Source: JAGVSV01 sp040766135
Lineage (GTDB): Bacteria > Bacillota > Clostridia > Christensenellales > Aristaeellaceae
Assembly: GCA_040766135.1 (NCBI GenBank)
Contig: JAXGRA010000002.1
Location: 62,001 to 126,000, forward strand
Reading direction: 5' to 3'
Length of the DNA: 64,000 nucleotides
The position numbers were made by a program, and so were the translations under genes. Shown here piece after piece: positions 25,989-34,164 of the stretch; positions within the stretch are counted from its first letter, which is position 1; every line of letters begins with the position of its first letter. The notes beneath the pieces were generated by a model. That model was given only the letters and a program-made list of their open reading frames with translations. It was not told where the DNA came from and did not search any database.

Positions 25989-26471
25989 ATGCAAAGAAAA
26001 TCTGTTGATATCTATACGGATGGCGCATGCTCCGGCAATCCTGGCCCCGGCGGATGGGCAGCCATTCTATCGTATGGGGGAGTGCAGAAGGAAATCAGCG
26101 GCGGCATGCATCACACCACCAACAACCGTATGGAATTGTTTGCTGTCATCAGTGGCCTGGGCGCACTCAAAGAGCCCTGTAACGTTTTGGTACACAGTGA
26201 CTCAACTTATGTAGTGGATGCCTTTGTCAAAAAATGGATTGACAACTGGCAAAAGCGAGGGTGGAAAACAGCTGACAATAAGCCGGTTGAAAATCAAGAC
26301 CTATGGAAACTGCTGCTGCTAACGATGAAAAAGCATTCTGTTTCGTACGTCAAAGTACCTGGCCACGCTGATCATCCGGAAAACAATCGTTGCGATGCGC
26401 TTGCTAAACAGGAAGTACAGCTGCAAATCCAGCGAATGGCGGAGCAGGCTGGGGGAAAAGTACAAGCGTAG
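25989..26471 (+). CDS. rnhA: Ribonuclease HI
   Basis: Degrades the RNA strand of RNA-DNA hybrids. The 160 residues carry all catalytic residues: Asp in IYTDGACSGNPGPGGWA, Glu in NNRMELFAVI, Asp in VHSDSTYVV and Asp in NNRCDALAKQEV. No N-terminal hybrid-binding domain is present. It is six bases after ackA and probably shares its transcript. No good terminator is seen after it, unless the palindrome at 26525-26560 serves. Confidence 0.96.
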   Translation: MQRKSVDIYTDGACSGNPGPGGWAAILSYGGVQKEISGGMHHTTNNRMELFAVISGLGALKEPCNVLVHSDSTYVVDAFVKKWIDNWQKRGWKTADNKPVENQDLWKLLLLTMKKHSVSYVKVPGHADHPENNRCDALAKQEVQLQIQRMAEQAGGKVQA

Positions 26472-26524
26472 AACGGTTGGCCGGACGTAGCTTATATATA
26501 CAAATCCAACAGTTCAGAATCTTT

Positions 26525-26560
26525 ACACTATTCGCAAAAGGCATCTTTTGCGAATAGTGT
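26525..26560. repeat. Perfect 16-bp inverted repeat with 4-base spacer; third copy in the recombinase gene
   Basis: Arms 26525-26540 and 26545-26560 are exact reverse complements around GCAT. The right arm with one added base, TCTTTTGCGAATAGTGT (26544-26560), recurs exactly at 27035-27051 inside the recombinase coding region, in the same orientation. The absence of a T run argues against a plain terminator. A recombinase or repressor binding site is the inference. Confidence 0.75.
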
Positions 26561-26588
26561 TGACTTTTGGGCATCTGGGATGTAGGAT
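26560..26588 (+). promoter_or_regulatory. Candidate promoter abutting the palindrome
   Basis: TTGACT (26560-26565), 17 bases, TAGGAT (26583-26588). The -35 shares its first base with the right arm of the inverted repeat, so a protein bound there could block transcription of the recombinase. Confidence 0.5.
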
Positions 26589-26833
26589 GTCCCTGGGGTT
26601 GCATGCCTCGATGGGTTTTGGATGCCCCCTTCTTAGATGTAGTGTGTGCAATTCATTGTTGTCACAGCGCACTTTCACTAATGCATGTATGCAATGATTT
26701 CTGCGACAACATATTTTTATCGGTCTATGGTCTATGATACTTCTGCACACTACTTTTTACACAATGCGCTGTAACGCGTTTTATTACTGTCGGACAGACA
26801 TTTACTCATCCAGAACTGCAAAAAGGAGCAATC

Positions 26834-27967
26834 ATGAGCAAACGCAAACGTGTTTCATACCACGTCCAGAAATCCCAAAAGATAAATGAACGCATATTAG
26901 CACTGCAAAAAGAGCTTCCTGCTCTATGCACAGATTTTTTCCGTTCGATCAGCCAAACTTCAACCGCGCTTACGCGCCTAGCTTATGCCTATGATTTACG
27001 CTTGTTTTTTCGTTATGTATGCGACGAACTCGTGTCTTTTGCGAATAGTGTACCTGCTTTTCTAAAGGCAGAAGACATGGAACGCATTACCGCACGGGAT
27101 ATCGCAGGCTTCCAAGAGTATTTGCAGCTATATGCACGTCCCGTTGGGGAAAACGAACAAGACCTATCCCCCACGCTGGTACAAAATCAAGAGCTGGGCG
27201 TCATGCGCAAACTATGCTCTGTTCGCTCTTTTTTTGAGTATCTGTTTAAAAATGAGCTGATTTCTGCCAATGTAACCACGCTTATCTCTCTTCCCCGCAA
27301 GCGTGAAAAGCCCATACTGTATATGGAGCCTGATGAAGTAGATAAAATGCTGTCTGCAGTATTGAACGGCGATGGATTGACCAGCAACCAAAAAAACTAT
27401 CACAGCATCACCCGCAGCCGGGACGTAGCCATTTTAATGATGTTTTTAGGCACAGGTATCCGTGTCAGCGAACTGGTTGGCCTGGACATTGATGACATCG
27501 ACTTTGATCGCGGCGCATTTGTTGTGACCCGTAAGGGCGGCAATGAAACCATCCTATACTTTGCGCAATCGGTATCCGATGCCCTAAAAGCCTATCTGAC
27601 AGAACGTCAGCAAGTCGAAACACTGCCCGGTCATGAACACGCATTATTCCTTTCGCTGCAGCGGCGGCGTATCACACAGCGCGCAGTAGAAAATATGGTC
27701 AAGAAATACGCTTTGATGGGCGCACCGCTTAAAAAGCGTCTGTCACCGCACAAACTGCGAAGCACGTTTGGTACCAATCTGTATGAGGAGACCGGTGACG
27801 TTTATCTTGTGGCCGATGCGCTGGGGCACGCCGATGTTAACACCACCCGACGGCACTATGCAGCCATGTCAGACAGCCGCAAACGGGAAGCCTCACGTCG
27901 CATCTCACTGCCTGATTTGGACAGTTTGGACACTAGCAAGGAAAATATCCCTTTAAAAGACACATAA
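26834..27967 (+). CDS. Tyrosine recombinase / phage-type integrase
   Basis: Site-specific recombinase of the lambda-integrase/Xer group. The 377 residues include a SAM-like N-terminal core-binding domain (about 25-155) and a catalytic domain with GTGIRVSELVGLD (first Arg), RKGG (Lys), SPHKLRSTFGTNLY (His and second Arg), ALGHADVNTTRRHY (His and nucleophile Tyr). All catalytic residues are present. ATG 26834 follows AAAAGGAG. It lies 72 bases before lexA and is not accompanied by phage or conjugation genes. It could be an Xer homologue or a solitary recombinase acting on the palindrome upstream. Confidence 0.93.
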   Translation: MSKRKRVSYHVQKSQKINERILALQKELPALCTDFFRSISQTSTALTRLAYAYDLRLFFRYVCDELVSFANSVPAFLKAEDMERITARDIAGFQEYLQLYARPVGENEQDLSPTLVQNQELGVMRKLCSVRSFFEYLFKNELISANVTTLISLPRKREKPILYMEPDEVDKMLSAVLNGDGLTSNQKNYHSITRSRDVAILMMFLGTGIRVSELVGLDIDDIDFDRGAFVVTRKGGNETILYFAQSVSDALKAYLTERQQVETLPGHEHALFLSLQRRRITQRAVENMVKKYALMGAPLKKRLSPHKLRSTFGTNLYEETGDVYLVADALGHADVNTTRRHYAAMSDSRKREASRRISLPDLDSLDTSKENIPLKDT

Positions 27968-27982
27968 AATGCTGTTTTAACA

Positions 27983-28011
27983 TTGGCAAACATACGTTTG
28001 CATGGTACAAT
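27983..28011 (+). promoter_or_regulatory. lexA promoter
   Basis: TTGGCA (27983-27988), 17 bases, TACAAT (28006-28011). The LexA box fills the spacer. Confidence 0.8.
27987..28000 (+). promoter_or_regulatory. LexA (SOS) operator
   Basis: CAAAC-ATAC-GTTTG, matching the Gram-positive DinR/LexA pattern of inverted GAAC/GTTC-like arms separated by four bases (A for G at the second position on both arms). It lies between the -35 and -10 of lexA, the expected place for autorepression. Confidence 0.8.
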
Positions 28012-28039
28012 GGCAACAACAACAGATCGGAGGGCACTC

Positions 28040-28678
28040 ATGGCGACACGCGATACAAGAAAACAGCCAGGGCAGCGCGGCGAAACACAGCAGCGCATCC
28101 TGATGTTCATCAAGCGGCAGGTAGCGGAAAAGGGCTATCCCCCCTCCGTACGTGAAATAGGCGAGCATGTCGGGCTTAAATCCACTTCCACGGTGCACGG
28201 ACACCTGCAGCGGCTGGAAAATAAAGGGCTTATCAAGCGGGATCCCATGAAACCTCGTGCGATGGAGGTTTTGCAAACCGATGAAGAGCATGAGGAAGGC
28301 CAGGGCGTGCGCATGATTCCGCTGCTTGGCCCGGTAGCTGCGGGTACCCCTATCTTGGCTGAGGAAAGTATTGGCGAAAAGCTGCCCATCCCCTCTTCTA
28401 TGCTGGGCAATGGTACATATTTTGCGTTAGCTATCCGAGGAGACAGCATGATACAGGCAGGTATCCTCCACGGGGATTATGTTGTAGTGCAAAAGCAACC
28501 CCATGCCCACAATGGCGATATCGTAGTTGCCATGATTGCAGGCGATGCCACCGTCAAGCGCTATTTCCGTGAACATGGCCGCTTCCGCCTGCAGCCGGAG
28601 AACAGCGCCATGCAGCCCATCATCACCGATACGGTGGATATATTGGGCAAGGTAGTGTCCGTGCTGCGTATGCTGTAA
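28040..28678 (+). CDS. lexA: LexA repressor
   Basis: SOS repressor that self-cleaves when RecA is activated. The 212 residues have an N-terminal winged helix (ETQQRILMFIKRQV and GYPPSVREIGEHVGLKSTSTVHGHL), the Ala-Gly cleavage site in PVAAGTP, the catalytic Ser in RGDSM and the Lys in DATVKRYF. ATG 28040 follows CGGAGGG by 5 bases; earlier in-frame codons overlap the operator. It is autoregulated through the box at 27987-28000 and ends in a strong terminator. Confidence 0.97.
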   Translation: MATRDTRKQPGQRGETQQRILMFIKRQVAEKGYPPSVREIGEHVGLKSTSTVHGHLQRLENKGLIKRDPMKPRAMEVLQTDEEHEEGQGVRMIPLLGPVAAGTPILAEESIGEKLPIPSSMLGNGTYFALAIRGDSMIQAGILHGDYVVVQKQPHAHNGDIVVAMIAGDATVKRYFREHGRFRLQPENSAMQPIITDTVDILGKVVSVLRML

Positions 28679-28700
28679 TTGCCATTTTTATTTCTTTATC

Positions 28701-28741
28701 ACAAAGCGAGCGCGCCGGATGAATGGCGCGCTCGTTTTGTG
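28701..28741. terminator. Bidirectional terminator between lexA and transketolase
   Basis: Ten-base-pair stem (28707-28716 with 28725-28734) flanked by ACAAA and TTTTGT, so it can serve the convergent lexA and tkt transcripts. Confidence 0.85.
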
Positions 28742-28761
28742 TTGGACGTTAACCGCTATTA

Positions 28762-30735
28762 TTAGGCCAGTATATCCTCAACAGCCGCAACTACATGCTC
28801 TGTTGTCAGGCCATACTCCTTGAACAATGTCTCTGCCGGGGCCGAGGCGCCAAAGCGATCAATACCAATCACCCGGCCATCCAGCCCTGTCAGACGATAC
28901 CAAGGCATGGTAGCACCCGCCTCAACGGCCACGCGGGCGCGCACTGCGGATGGAATAACGCTTTCCTGGTAGGCTTTGTCCTGTGCAAAGAACAGTTCCA
29001 TGGAGGGCATGGACACTACGCGAGCGGAAACGCCCTTCTGCGCCAGCTGGGCCTGTGCTTCCAAAATCAACTGTACCTCGCTGCCGGTGGCGATTAACAG
29101 CACATCGGGCTGCCCTTTGCAATCGGATAGCACATAGCCGCCCTTCAAAGCCTGCTCGCCGGAATTATCCAGCAGCGGCAGGTTTTGGCGTGTAAGCACC
29201 AAGCAAGTGGGTTTGCCGCTGGTAACGGCATAAATCCAAGCGGCGGTGGTCTCGCGGCCATCGGCAGGACGGAACACCGTCAAATCCGGCACCGAGCGCA
29301 GCGCGGTCAAGTGCTCTATGGGCTGGTGGGTCATGCCGTCTTCCCCTACACCGATGGAGTCATGGGTCAGCACATAGGTAACCGGCGTCTGCATGATAGC
29401 GGACAGACGCATTGCGCCCTTCATATAATCGCTAAACACAAAGAATGTTGCGCCATACACATGCAAGCCGCCGTGCAATGCCATACCATTGCAGATAGCA
29501 GCCATGGCATGCTCGCGCACGCCAAAGTGCAGATTGCGCCCGGTACGGTTCTCGGCGCTATAGTCCCCACCGCCGCTAATCAGCGTTTTGGTGGAGGGCG
29601 CCAAGTCCGCCGAGCCGCCCACTAGGTTGGGGATAATGCCGGCCAGACGGTTAATCATTTCGCCGGAGGTTGACCGTGTGGCGGCTTTGCCATTGTAGGC
29701 CCACAATGCTTCGTTAGCAATCAACGCTTTTGCATCCGGTATGGTGTGCCATGCTTCCCATTCACGCGCAAGCTCAGGATAAGCCTTGGCGTACTCTTGG
29801 AACATCTGCTCCCATTCGGCGTATGCTTTGGCGCCAGCCGTCATCTGAGCATGTACGTGGCTGTACACATCATCTGCAACATGGAACGACACATCCTTGT
29901 CCATGCCAAAGGCTACTTTGAGCGCGGCCACATTGTCCACACCCAGCGGTTCGCCATGCGAACTAGCCGTACCCTGCTTGGCCTCGCTGCCATAGCCAAT
30001 AATGGTCGGGCAGACAATCAGTGTGGGCCGGTCGCTGCCACGGGCCTGCACCAGCGCTTCGGCAACCTGTTGATAATCATTGCCATCCTGAATATGAATT
30101 ACATGCCATCCATAGGCCTCATACCGCTTGGCCACATCTTCACGGAAAGCAATATCGGTATCACCCTCAATGGAAATCTCGTTGTCATCATACAACACCA
30201 CGAGCTTGGACAGGTTTAGCGTTCCGGCTAGTGAGCTGGCTTCGCTGGTGATGCCTTCCATCATGCAGCCATCGCCTGCCAGCACAAACGTGCGATGATC
30301 TACAATCGGAAATCCCGGGCGATTAAAGTGCGCTGCCAGCATGGTTTCAGCTATGGCAAAGCCCACCGCATTGGACAGCCCTTGTCCCAGCGGTCCGGTG
30401 GTGGTCTCGATACCGTGCTCAGACGAATGCTCAGGATGACCCGGCGTTGCGCTGCCCCATTGACGGAATTGCTTCAAGTCATCCATGCTGATGTTATAGC
30501 CGCACAAGTGCAACAGCGAATAAATCAACGGGCTGGCATGTCCGTTGGACAGCACAAACCGGTCGCGGTCGCGCCAGGTAGGGTGCTTGGGATCATGCTT
30601 CATTTCCTGCATCCACAGCGCATACGCCATGTCGGCCATGCCCATGGGTGCGCCGGGGTGACCACTTTTTGCCTTTTGCACGATATCCGCAGACAGTACG
30701 CGGATTGTGTTGACGGTTTTTTCCTGAATTGACAT
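28762..30735 (-). CDS. tkt: Transketolase
   Basis: Thiamine-diphosphate enzyme of the non-oxidative pentose phosphate pathway. The 657 residues match the full-length enzyme: KSGHPGAPMGMADMA at the N-terminus, the ThDP motif AGDGCMMEGITSEA near residue 150, the pyrimidine domain with FGVREHAMAAICNGMALHGG, and THDSIGVGEDGMTHQP. RBS GAGGGAGGGG precedes ATG 30735. It is convergent with lexA, with the terminator between. Confidence 0.98.
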   Translation of the reverse strand: MSIQEKTVNTIRVLSADIVQKAKSGHPGAPMGMADMAYALWMQEMKHDPKHPTWRDRDRFVLSNGHASPLIYSLLHLCGYNISMDDLKQFRQWGSATPGHPEHSSEHGIETTTGPLGQGLSNAVGFAIAETMLAAHFNRPGFPIVDHRTFVLAGDGCMMEGITSEASSLAGTLNLSKLVVLYDDNEISIEGDTDIAFREDVAKRYEAYGWHVIHIQDGNDYQQVAEALVQARGSDRPTLIVCPTIIGYGSEAKQGTASSHGEPLGVDNVAALKVAFGMDKDVSFHVADDVYSHVHAQMTAGAKAYAEWEQMFQEYAKAYPELAREWEAWHTIPDAKALIANEALWAYNGKAATRSTSGEMINRLAGIIPNLVGGSADLAPSTKTLISGGGDYSAENRTGRNLHFGVREHAMAAICNGMALHGGLHVYGATFFVFSDYMKGAMRLSAIMQTPVTYVLTHDSIGVGEDGMTHQPIEHLTALRSVPDLTVFRPADGRETTAAWIYAVTSGKPTCLVLTRQNLPLLDNSGEQALKGGYVLSDCKGQPDVLLIATGSEVQLILEAQAQLAQKGVSARVVSMPSMELFFAQDKAYQESVIPSAVRARVAVEAGATMPWYRLTGLDGRVIGIDRFGASAPAETLFKEYGLTTEHVVAAVEDILA

Positions 30736-30776
30736 AAATACCCCTCCCTCGTTATGTAAACGGCTATGCCGTACGG

Positions 30777-31463
30777 TTAGTTTCCTTCCACTAAACTGAT
30801 TTCATAGCATCCGCGCAGCAATTGATACAGCGGTGCCATTTTTTGAAAATCTGCAATCACTGCGGGCAGCAGCTTTTCAGTCAAAATAATGCTATTGTCA
30901 ATTTGATCCCTGATGACCAACAGTTCCTTGCGCAGGTACCAGGGATGCAGGGTCTCCGGCAGCTCCTCTGGCAGCTTCATCCTTTTGTAGGTATCCCCTG
31001 CCAGGCGCAGCCCTGTATCCGTTACACGTTCCAACACCTTTTGAAAGCCCTTTGGATCTGCCATCATTCGGCGCCTAAAAACATCCATAGCCGGACGATT
31101 TTCTCCCCAGAAACCCAGGCCCCAGCTGACTGATTCCACCCGCGCCTCAAACCAGAACATAATACTTTGATCCCGCGGCTCCCCCACACGCCGGAAAGCA
31201 ATCCAGTGATGGTCACGGTAGGGCGATTTGTCACGCGAAAACCGTGTATCTCGGAAAATACGCGACAGCGCTTTGTGAGGCCGCACCTCCATCTGCGGGT
31301 CAATGGACAGCATGGTAGGTGTTAGCGCCTCAATAAAACGATAATGCGGATCGCGCATCATGCGCTGATACTGCGCACGGTGCTCGGCCATGAACGCCTT
31401 GTTGTTGTTAAAACGAATATCCAGCATGAATTGAATCAGGCTGGGCTCAAACCCCTTGAAAAT
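30777..31463 (-). CDS. DUF2461 family protein, apparent ATT start
   Basis: Family of unknown function (TIGR02453). The first ATG (31427) would cut off the conserved family N-terminus. In the same frame the open reading extends upstream to a TGA and encodes FKGFEPSLIQFMLDIRFNNN, the family's usual opening. The only plausible initiation codon there is ATT at 31463, seven bases after a GAGG within GAGGTGAT, a long match to the 16S rRNA anti-Shine-Dalgarno. From ATT the protein has 228 residues with the conserved YFRD-like core (RDTRFSRDKSPYRDH). It has its own promoter at 31492-31520. Confidence 0.8.
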   Translation of the reverse strand: MFKGFEPSLIQFMLDIRFNNNKAFMAEHRAQYQRMMRDPHYRFIEALTPTMLSIDPQMEVRPHKALSRIFRDTRFSRDKSPYRDHHWIAFRRVGEPRDQSIMFWFEARVESVSWGLGFWGENRPAMDVFRRRMMADPKGFQKVLERVTDTGLRLAGDTYKRMKLPEELPETLHPWYLRKELLVIRDQIDNSIILTEKLLPAVIADFQKMAPLYQLLRGCYEISLVEGN

Positions 31464-31491
31464 ACAATCACCTCATTGTTTAATACGCTTT

Positions 31492-31520
31492 ATTTTAGCG
31501 CATCCATACCATTTCATCAA
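31492..31520 (-). promoter_or_regulatory. Sigma-A promoter of the DUF2461 gene
   Basis: Minus strand TTGATG, 17 bases, TAAAAT; it overlaps the 3' end of the penicillin-binding protein gene. It yields a short leader ending in the GAGGTGAT ribosome-binding site. Confidence 0.7.
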
Positions 31521-32923
31521 GGGCGGTGGTTGGTACTCAGGAAGCTAAAGATACTGCGCGCGATGGGCGCTGCTACGGCACCCCCGCCTCCTGCATTCTC
31601 CACCGCAACGCAGACAGCATAGGGATATTTTTCGTTATCGATGTATCCTACAAACCAGGCGTTTTCTGCTTCCTGACCATCTATCTGGGCTGAACCTGTC
31701 TTGCCGCATATGCGAAGACCACGGATGCTTGCCCCTCGCGCTGTACCGTTTTGCACGGCCTCTGCCATGTAGTCGCCAATGTTATTAGCAAGGGCTGGTG
31801 ACAGCACCGTAGCATAGGCGCGCTGCTGGAAAGAAGCCTTCAGGTCACCTGCGGCAGATACCGCGCGCAGCAACAGCTGCGGCTCCATCATAATGCCGCG
31901 ATTAGCAATGGCGGCCGTAATCAGGCACATGTGCAGCGGTGTAATAGCCAGCGCGCTCTGCCCTACGCCTGTCCACGCAATCTCACGCTGTGTCCGGTTG
32001 CTGGTTGGATAACGGCTATCCTCTACAACGATATCTCGGAATAAAAAATGATCGTTCAGCCGGAAGGCCTCTGCCGTCTGGCGCATTTGTGCATCCCCCA
32101 GTTTAAGCGCCAACTCGCCAAACACAATGTTGCAACTCACAGCCAATGCGCGGCGTAAGTCCAATGATCCGTGTACCGCACCCCCTGCATCCACCATGCG
32201 AGTGTTGTTGATGGTCAGTTCGCCGTCACAATGGTATGTACTTTGGGCTGCGTTTGGTAATTTATCCAGCGCTGCGGCCAGGGTCACAAGCTTATAGGTA
32301 GATCCGGGCGCGCTGGTCCACTTGGTAGCACGATTCCAAAAGGGCTGCAGGGGATCTGTCTTAGTTTGCGCTGTAACACGCATGGGATCAAACAACGGAA
32401 AACTTTGCAGCACCAGCAATTCCCCTGTGCGGTAGTTCATCACCACTACTGCCCCGCTTTTATCTTTTGGGAATTGCCGTGCAATGTGTGCCTGTAACGC
32501 ACTGTCAATGGACAGCACGATGTCATTCCCCCGCCGCTTCTCTCCCCGTATGGCTCCCAGCACGCGGTCAATATAGGAATCGTTAAAGCCGTATAGATAT
32601 CTGGACATAAAGGATTCGGCACCGTGGGCCACATTGTTGGCCTTGTCCCCCACCGCGTGCACTACCGCGCTGCGTATCTGCGCATTTTGATGATATACCC
32701 TGTTGCCTGCTGCATCGGTGATGGCCAGCGGTACCTGGTTGCGGTCAAAGATGCTGCCTGCAATAACGTTGGACTTGATACGATAGGCATAGATATTAGC
32801 ACTGGAGGTAAACCAACGTGTACCCAATGTAGAAATACTGTATGCGCCATAGATAATCAACGCCAGCAGTGAGCCTACCAGCACAAAAGAAATCAGGCGA
32901 ATATTGCGCCGTATAGATTTCAT
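31517..32923 (-). CDS. Class B penicillin-binding protein (peptidoglycan transpeptidase)
   Basis: Cross-links peptidoglycan during elongation or septation. The 468 residues start with a membrane anchor (about residues 9-28), followed by a short dimerisation region and the transpeptidase domain with the active-site Ser in APGSTYKL, SCN, and KTGSAQ. No PASTA domains. It resembles the PbpA type that pairs with RodA/FtsW in FHA-containing operons. Its ATG overlaps the stop of the SEDS gene by 4 bases, so it likely forms a synthase pair with that protein. Confidence 0.94.
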   Translation of the reverse strand: MKSIRRNIRLISFVLVGSLLALIIYGAYSISTLGTRWFTSSANIYAYRIKSNVIAGSIFDRNQVPLAITDAAGNRVYHQNAQIRSAVVHAVGDKANNVAHGAESFMSRYLYGFNDSYIDRVLGAIRGEKRRGNDIVLSIDSALQAHIARQFPKDKSGAVVVMNYRTGELLVLQSFPLFDPMRVTAQTKTDPLQPFWNRATKWTSAPGSTYKLVTLAAALDKLPNAAQSTYHCDGELTINNTRMVDAGGAVHGSLDLRRALAVSCNIVFGELALKLGDAQMRQTAEAFRLNDHFLFRDIVVEDSRYPTSNRTQREIAWTGVGQSALAITPLHMCLITAAIANRGIMMEPQLLLRAVSAAGDLKASFQQRAYATVLSPALANNIGDYMAEAVQNGTARGASIRGLRICGKTGSAQIDGQEAENAWFVGYIDNEKYPYAVCVAVENAGGGGAVAAPIARSIFSFLSTNHRP

Positions 32924-34164
32924 GTGCGCAACACCTCCACCCCGGCCAGAGCCTGATCTTCCTGCAAGCCCGCCTGCGTGGCGTTGGCTACTCCCAGTAA
33001 CAACCCCATAATAGACAGGCTGGACAGCAACGATGAACCGCCATAGCTGACAAAGGGCAACGTTATGCCTGTTAATGGGAACATCGTGATGTTGCCGCCA
33101 ATGATAATGACCGTTTGTATGATAATCATGGAGGATGCACCCAGCGCAAGCAGCATATGAAACTTGCTGCGCGCGCGGCTGGCAATGCTGATACCGCGCA
33201 GCAGAATAACCACATATAAAAGAATAACAAGGACGCCAAACAACCAGCCAAACTCATTGAGCACAACTGAATAGATAAAGTCCGTCGTATAGGCCGGAAC
33301 GGAATAGGCATTGCCCACGCCCAATCCTACTCCCCAGGGGCCACCATTGACCATGGCAATCAGCGCCTGTACAATTTGATACCCCTTTTTCTGATAGTGT
33401 GCCCAGGGATCAATCCATATGCGCAGTCGGTCACGCACATGGGCATACATCCGATAGCCCAGCCACCCACCTGCCATCGCTCCTGCCAGGCCCCCGCCCA
33501 CCAATACAAAATTGCCGGTGGCAGCAAATAACATAATCAATACAGTCGCATAGTAGACCAGTGCAGTCCCCAGGTCTGCCTGTTTCATCAGGATGAGCAA
33601 CGCAAGGCCGGTAAATACAATAGCTAAAAATACCTTGCGTTCGGACAACAGGTGAGCCACCAGCACCAGCAACGCTATTTTGCCCAGCTCGCTGGGCTGT
33701 ATACTCATGCCAGCGACAAAGAGCCATGCCTTGGCGCCGTAGATAGTACGCCCTATCAGCAGCGGCAGCATCATAAATAGCAACGCTGCGATGCCTCCCA
33801 TCGGCGCAAGCACGCGCCAACTGCGCACGCGGCCCATCAGCGCGATAAAAAACAGCATGGCCAGCACGCCTATCCCCAGATTAATAGCCTGAGTAAGGCC
33901 TTTATGAATGTCCATGCGGCACAGCACCAGCACGCCTAACGCACTCAGGAACATTACCAAATTGAGCAACAGTCGGTCTGCACGAAACAGTTTGGGAATT
34001 ATGACCACCGCGGCAATGAATATAAGTGGCACAGCAAGGGCCAACACAAAGCTAATCGGCTGCAGCGTTTTAAGCGCTAGCAGTAAAAACGCACTGGCTA
34101 AAAAGATCGCCATGATGCGGCGCATGCCCCGCACAGGCGCCAGCGATGCACGATCAGCCCTCAT
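32920..34164 (-). CDS. SEDS peptidoglycan polymerase (FtsW/RodA/SpoVE family)
   Basis: Integral membrane glycosyltransferase that polymerises lipid II. The 414 residues have about ten membrane segments; LFVAGMSIQPSELGKIALLVLVAHLL and the late PLTGITLPFVSYGGSSLL are hallmarks, as is KQADLGTALVYYATVLIM with the catalytic Asp. It overlaps the FHA gene by 11 bases and the penicillin-binding protein by 4. Which of division or elongation it serves cannot be decided; the neighbour set favours the RodA-PbpA type. Confidence 0.94.
   Translation of the reverse strand: MRADRASLAPVRGMRRIMAIFLASAFLLLALKTLQPISFVLALAVPLIFIAAVVIIPKLFRADRLLLNLVMFLSALGVLVLCRMDIHKGLTQAINLGIGVLAMLFFIALMGRVRSWRVLAPMGGIAALLFMMLPLLIGRTIYGAKAWLFVAGMSIQPSELGKIALLVLVAHLLSERKVFLAIVFTGLALLILMKQADLGTALVYYATVLIMLFAATGNFVLVGGGLAGAMAGGWLGYRMYAHVRDRLRIWIDPWAHYQKKGYQIVQALIAMVNGGPWGVGLGVGNAYSVPAYTTDFIYSVVLNEFGWLFGVLVILLYVVILLRGISIASRARSKFHMLLALGASSMIIIQTVIIIGGNITMFPLTGITLPFVSYGGSSLLSSLSIMGLLLGVANATQAGLQEDQALAGVEVLRT

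Larger units (their letters stand above)
26472..26833 (+). other. 362-base spacer before the recombinase gene
   Basis: No gene is visible on either strand. It holds a perfect 16-base inverted repeat (26525-26560), a promoter-like pair directly after it (26560-26588), and about 240 bases of leader with low-complexity GGATG/GCATC-rich sequence. AAAAGGAG precedes the recombinase ATG. Confidence 0.6.

Noticed and set aside
26569..26625. GGGCATC ... GATGCCC complementarity in the recombinase leader
   Set aside because: Only 7 bp with a 43-base gap; not distinguishable from chance.
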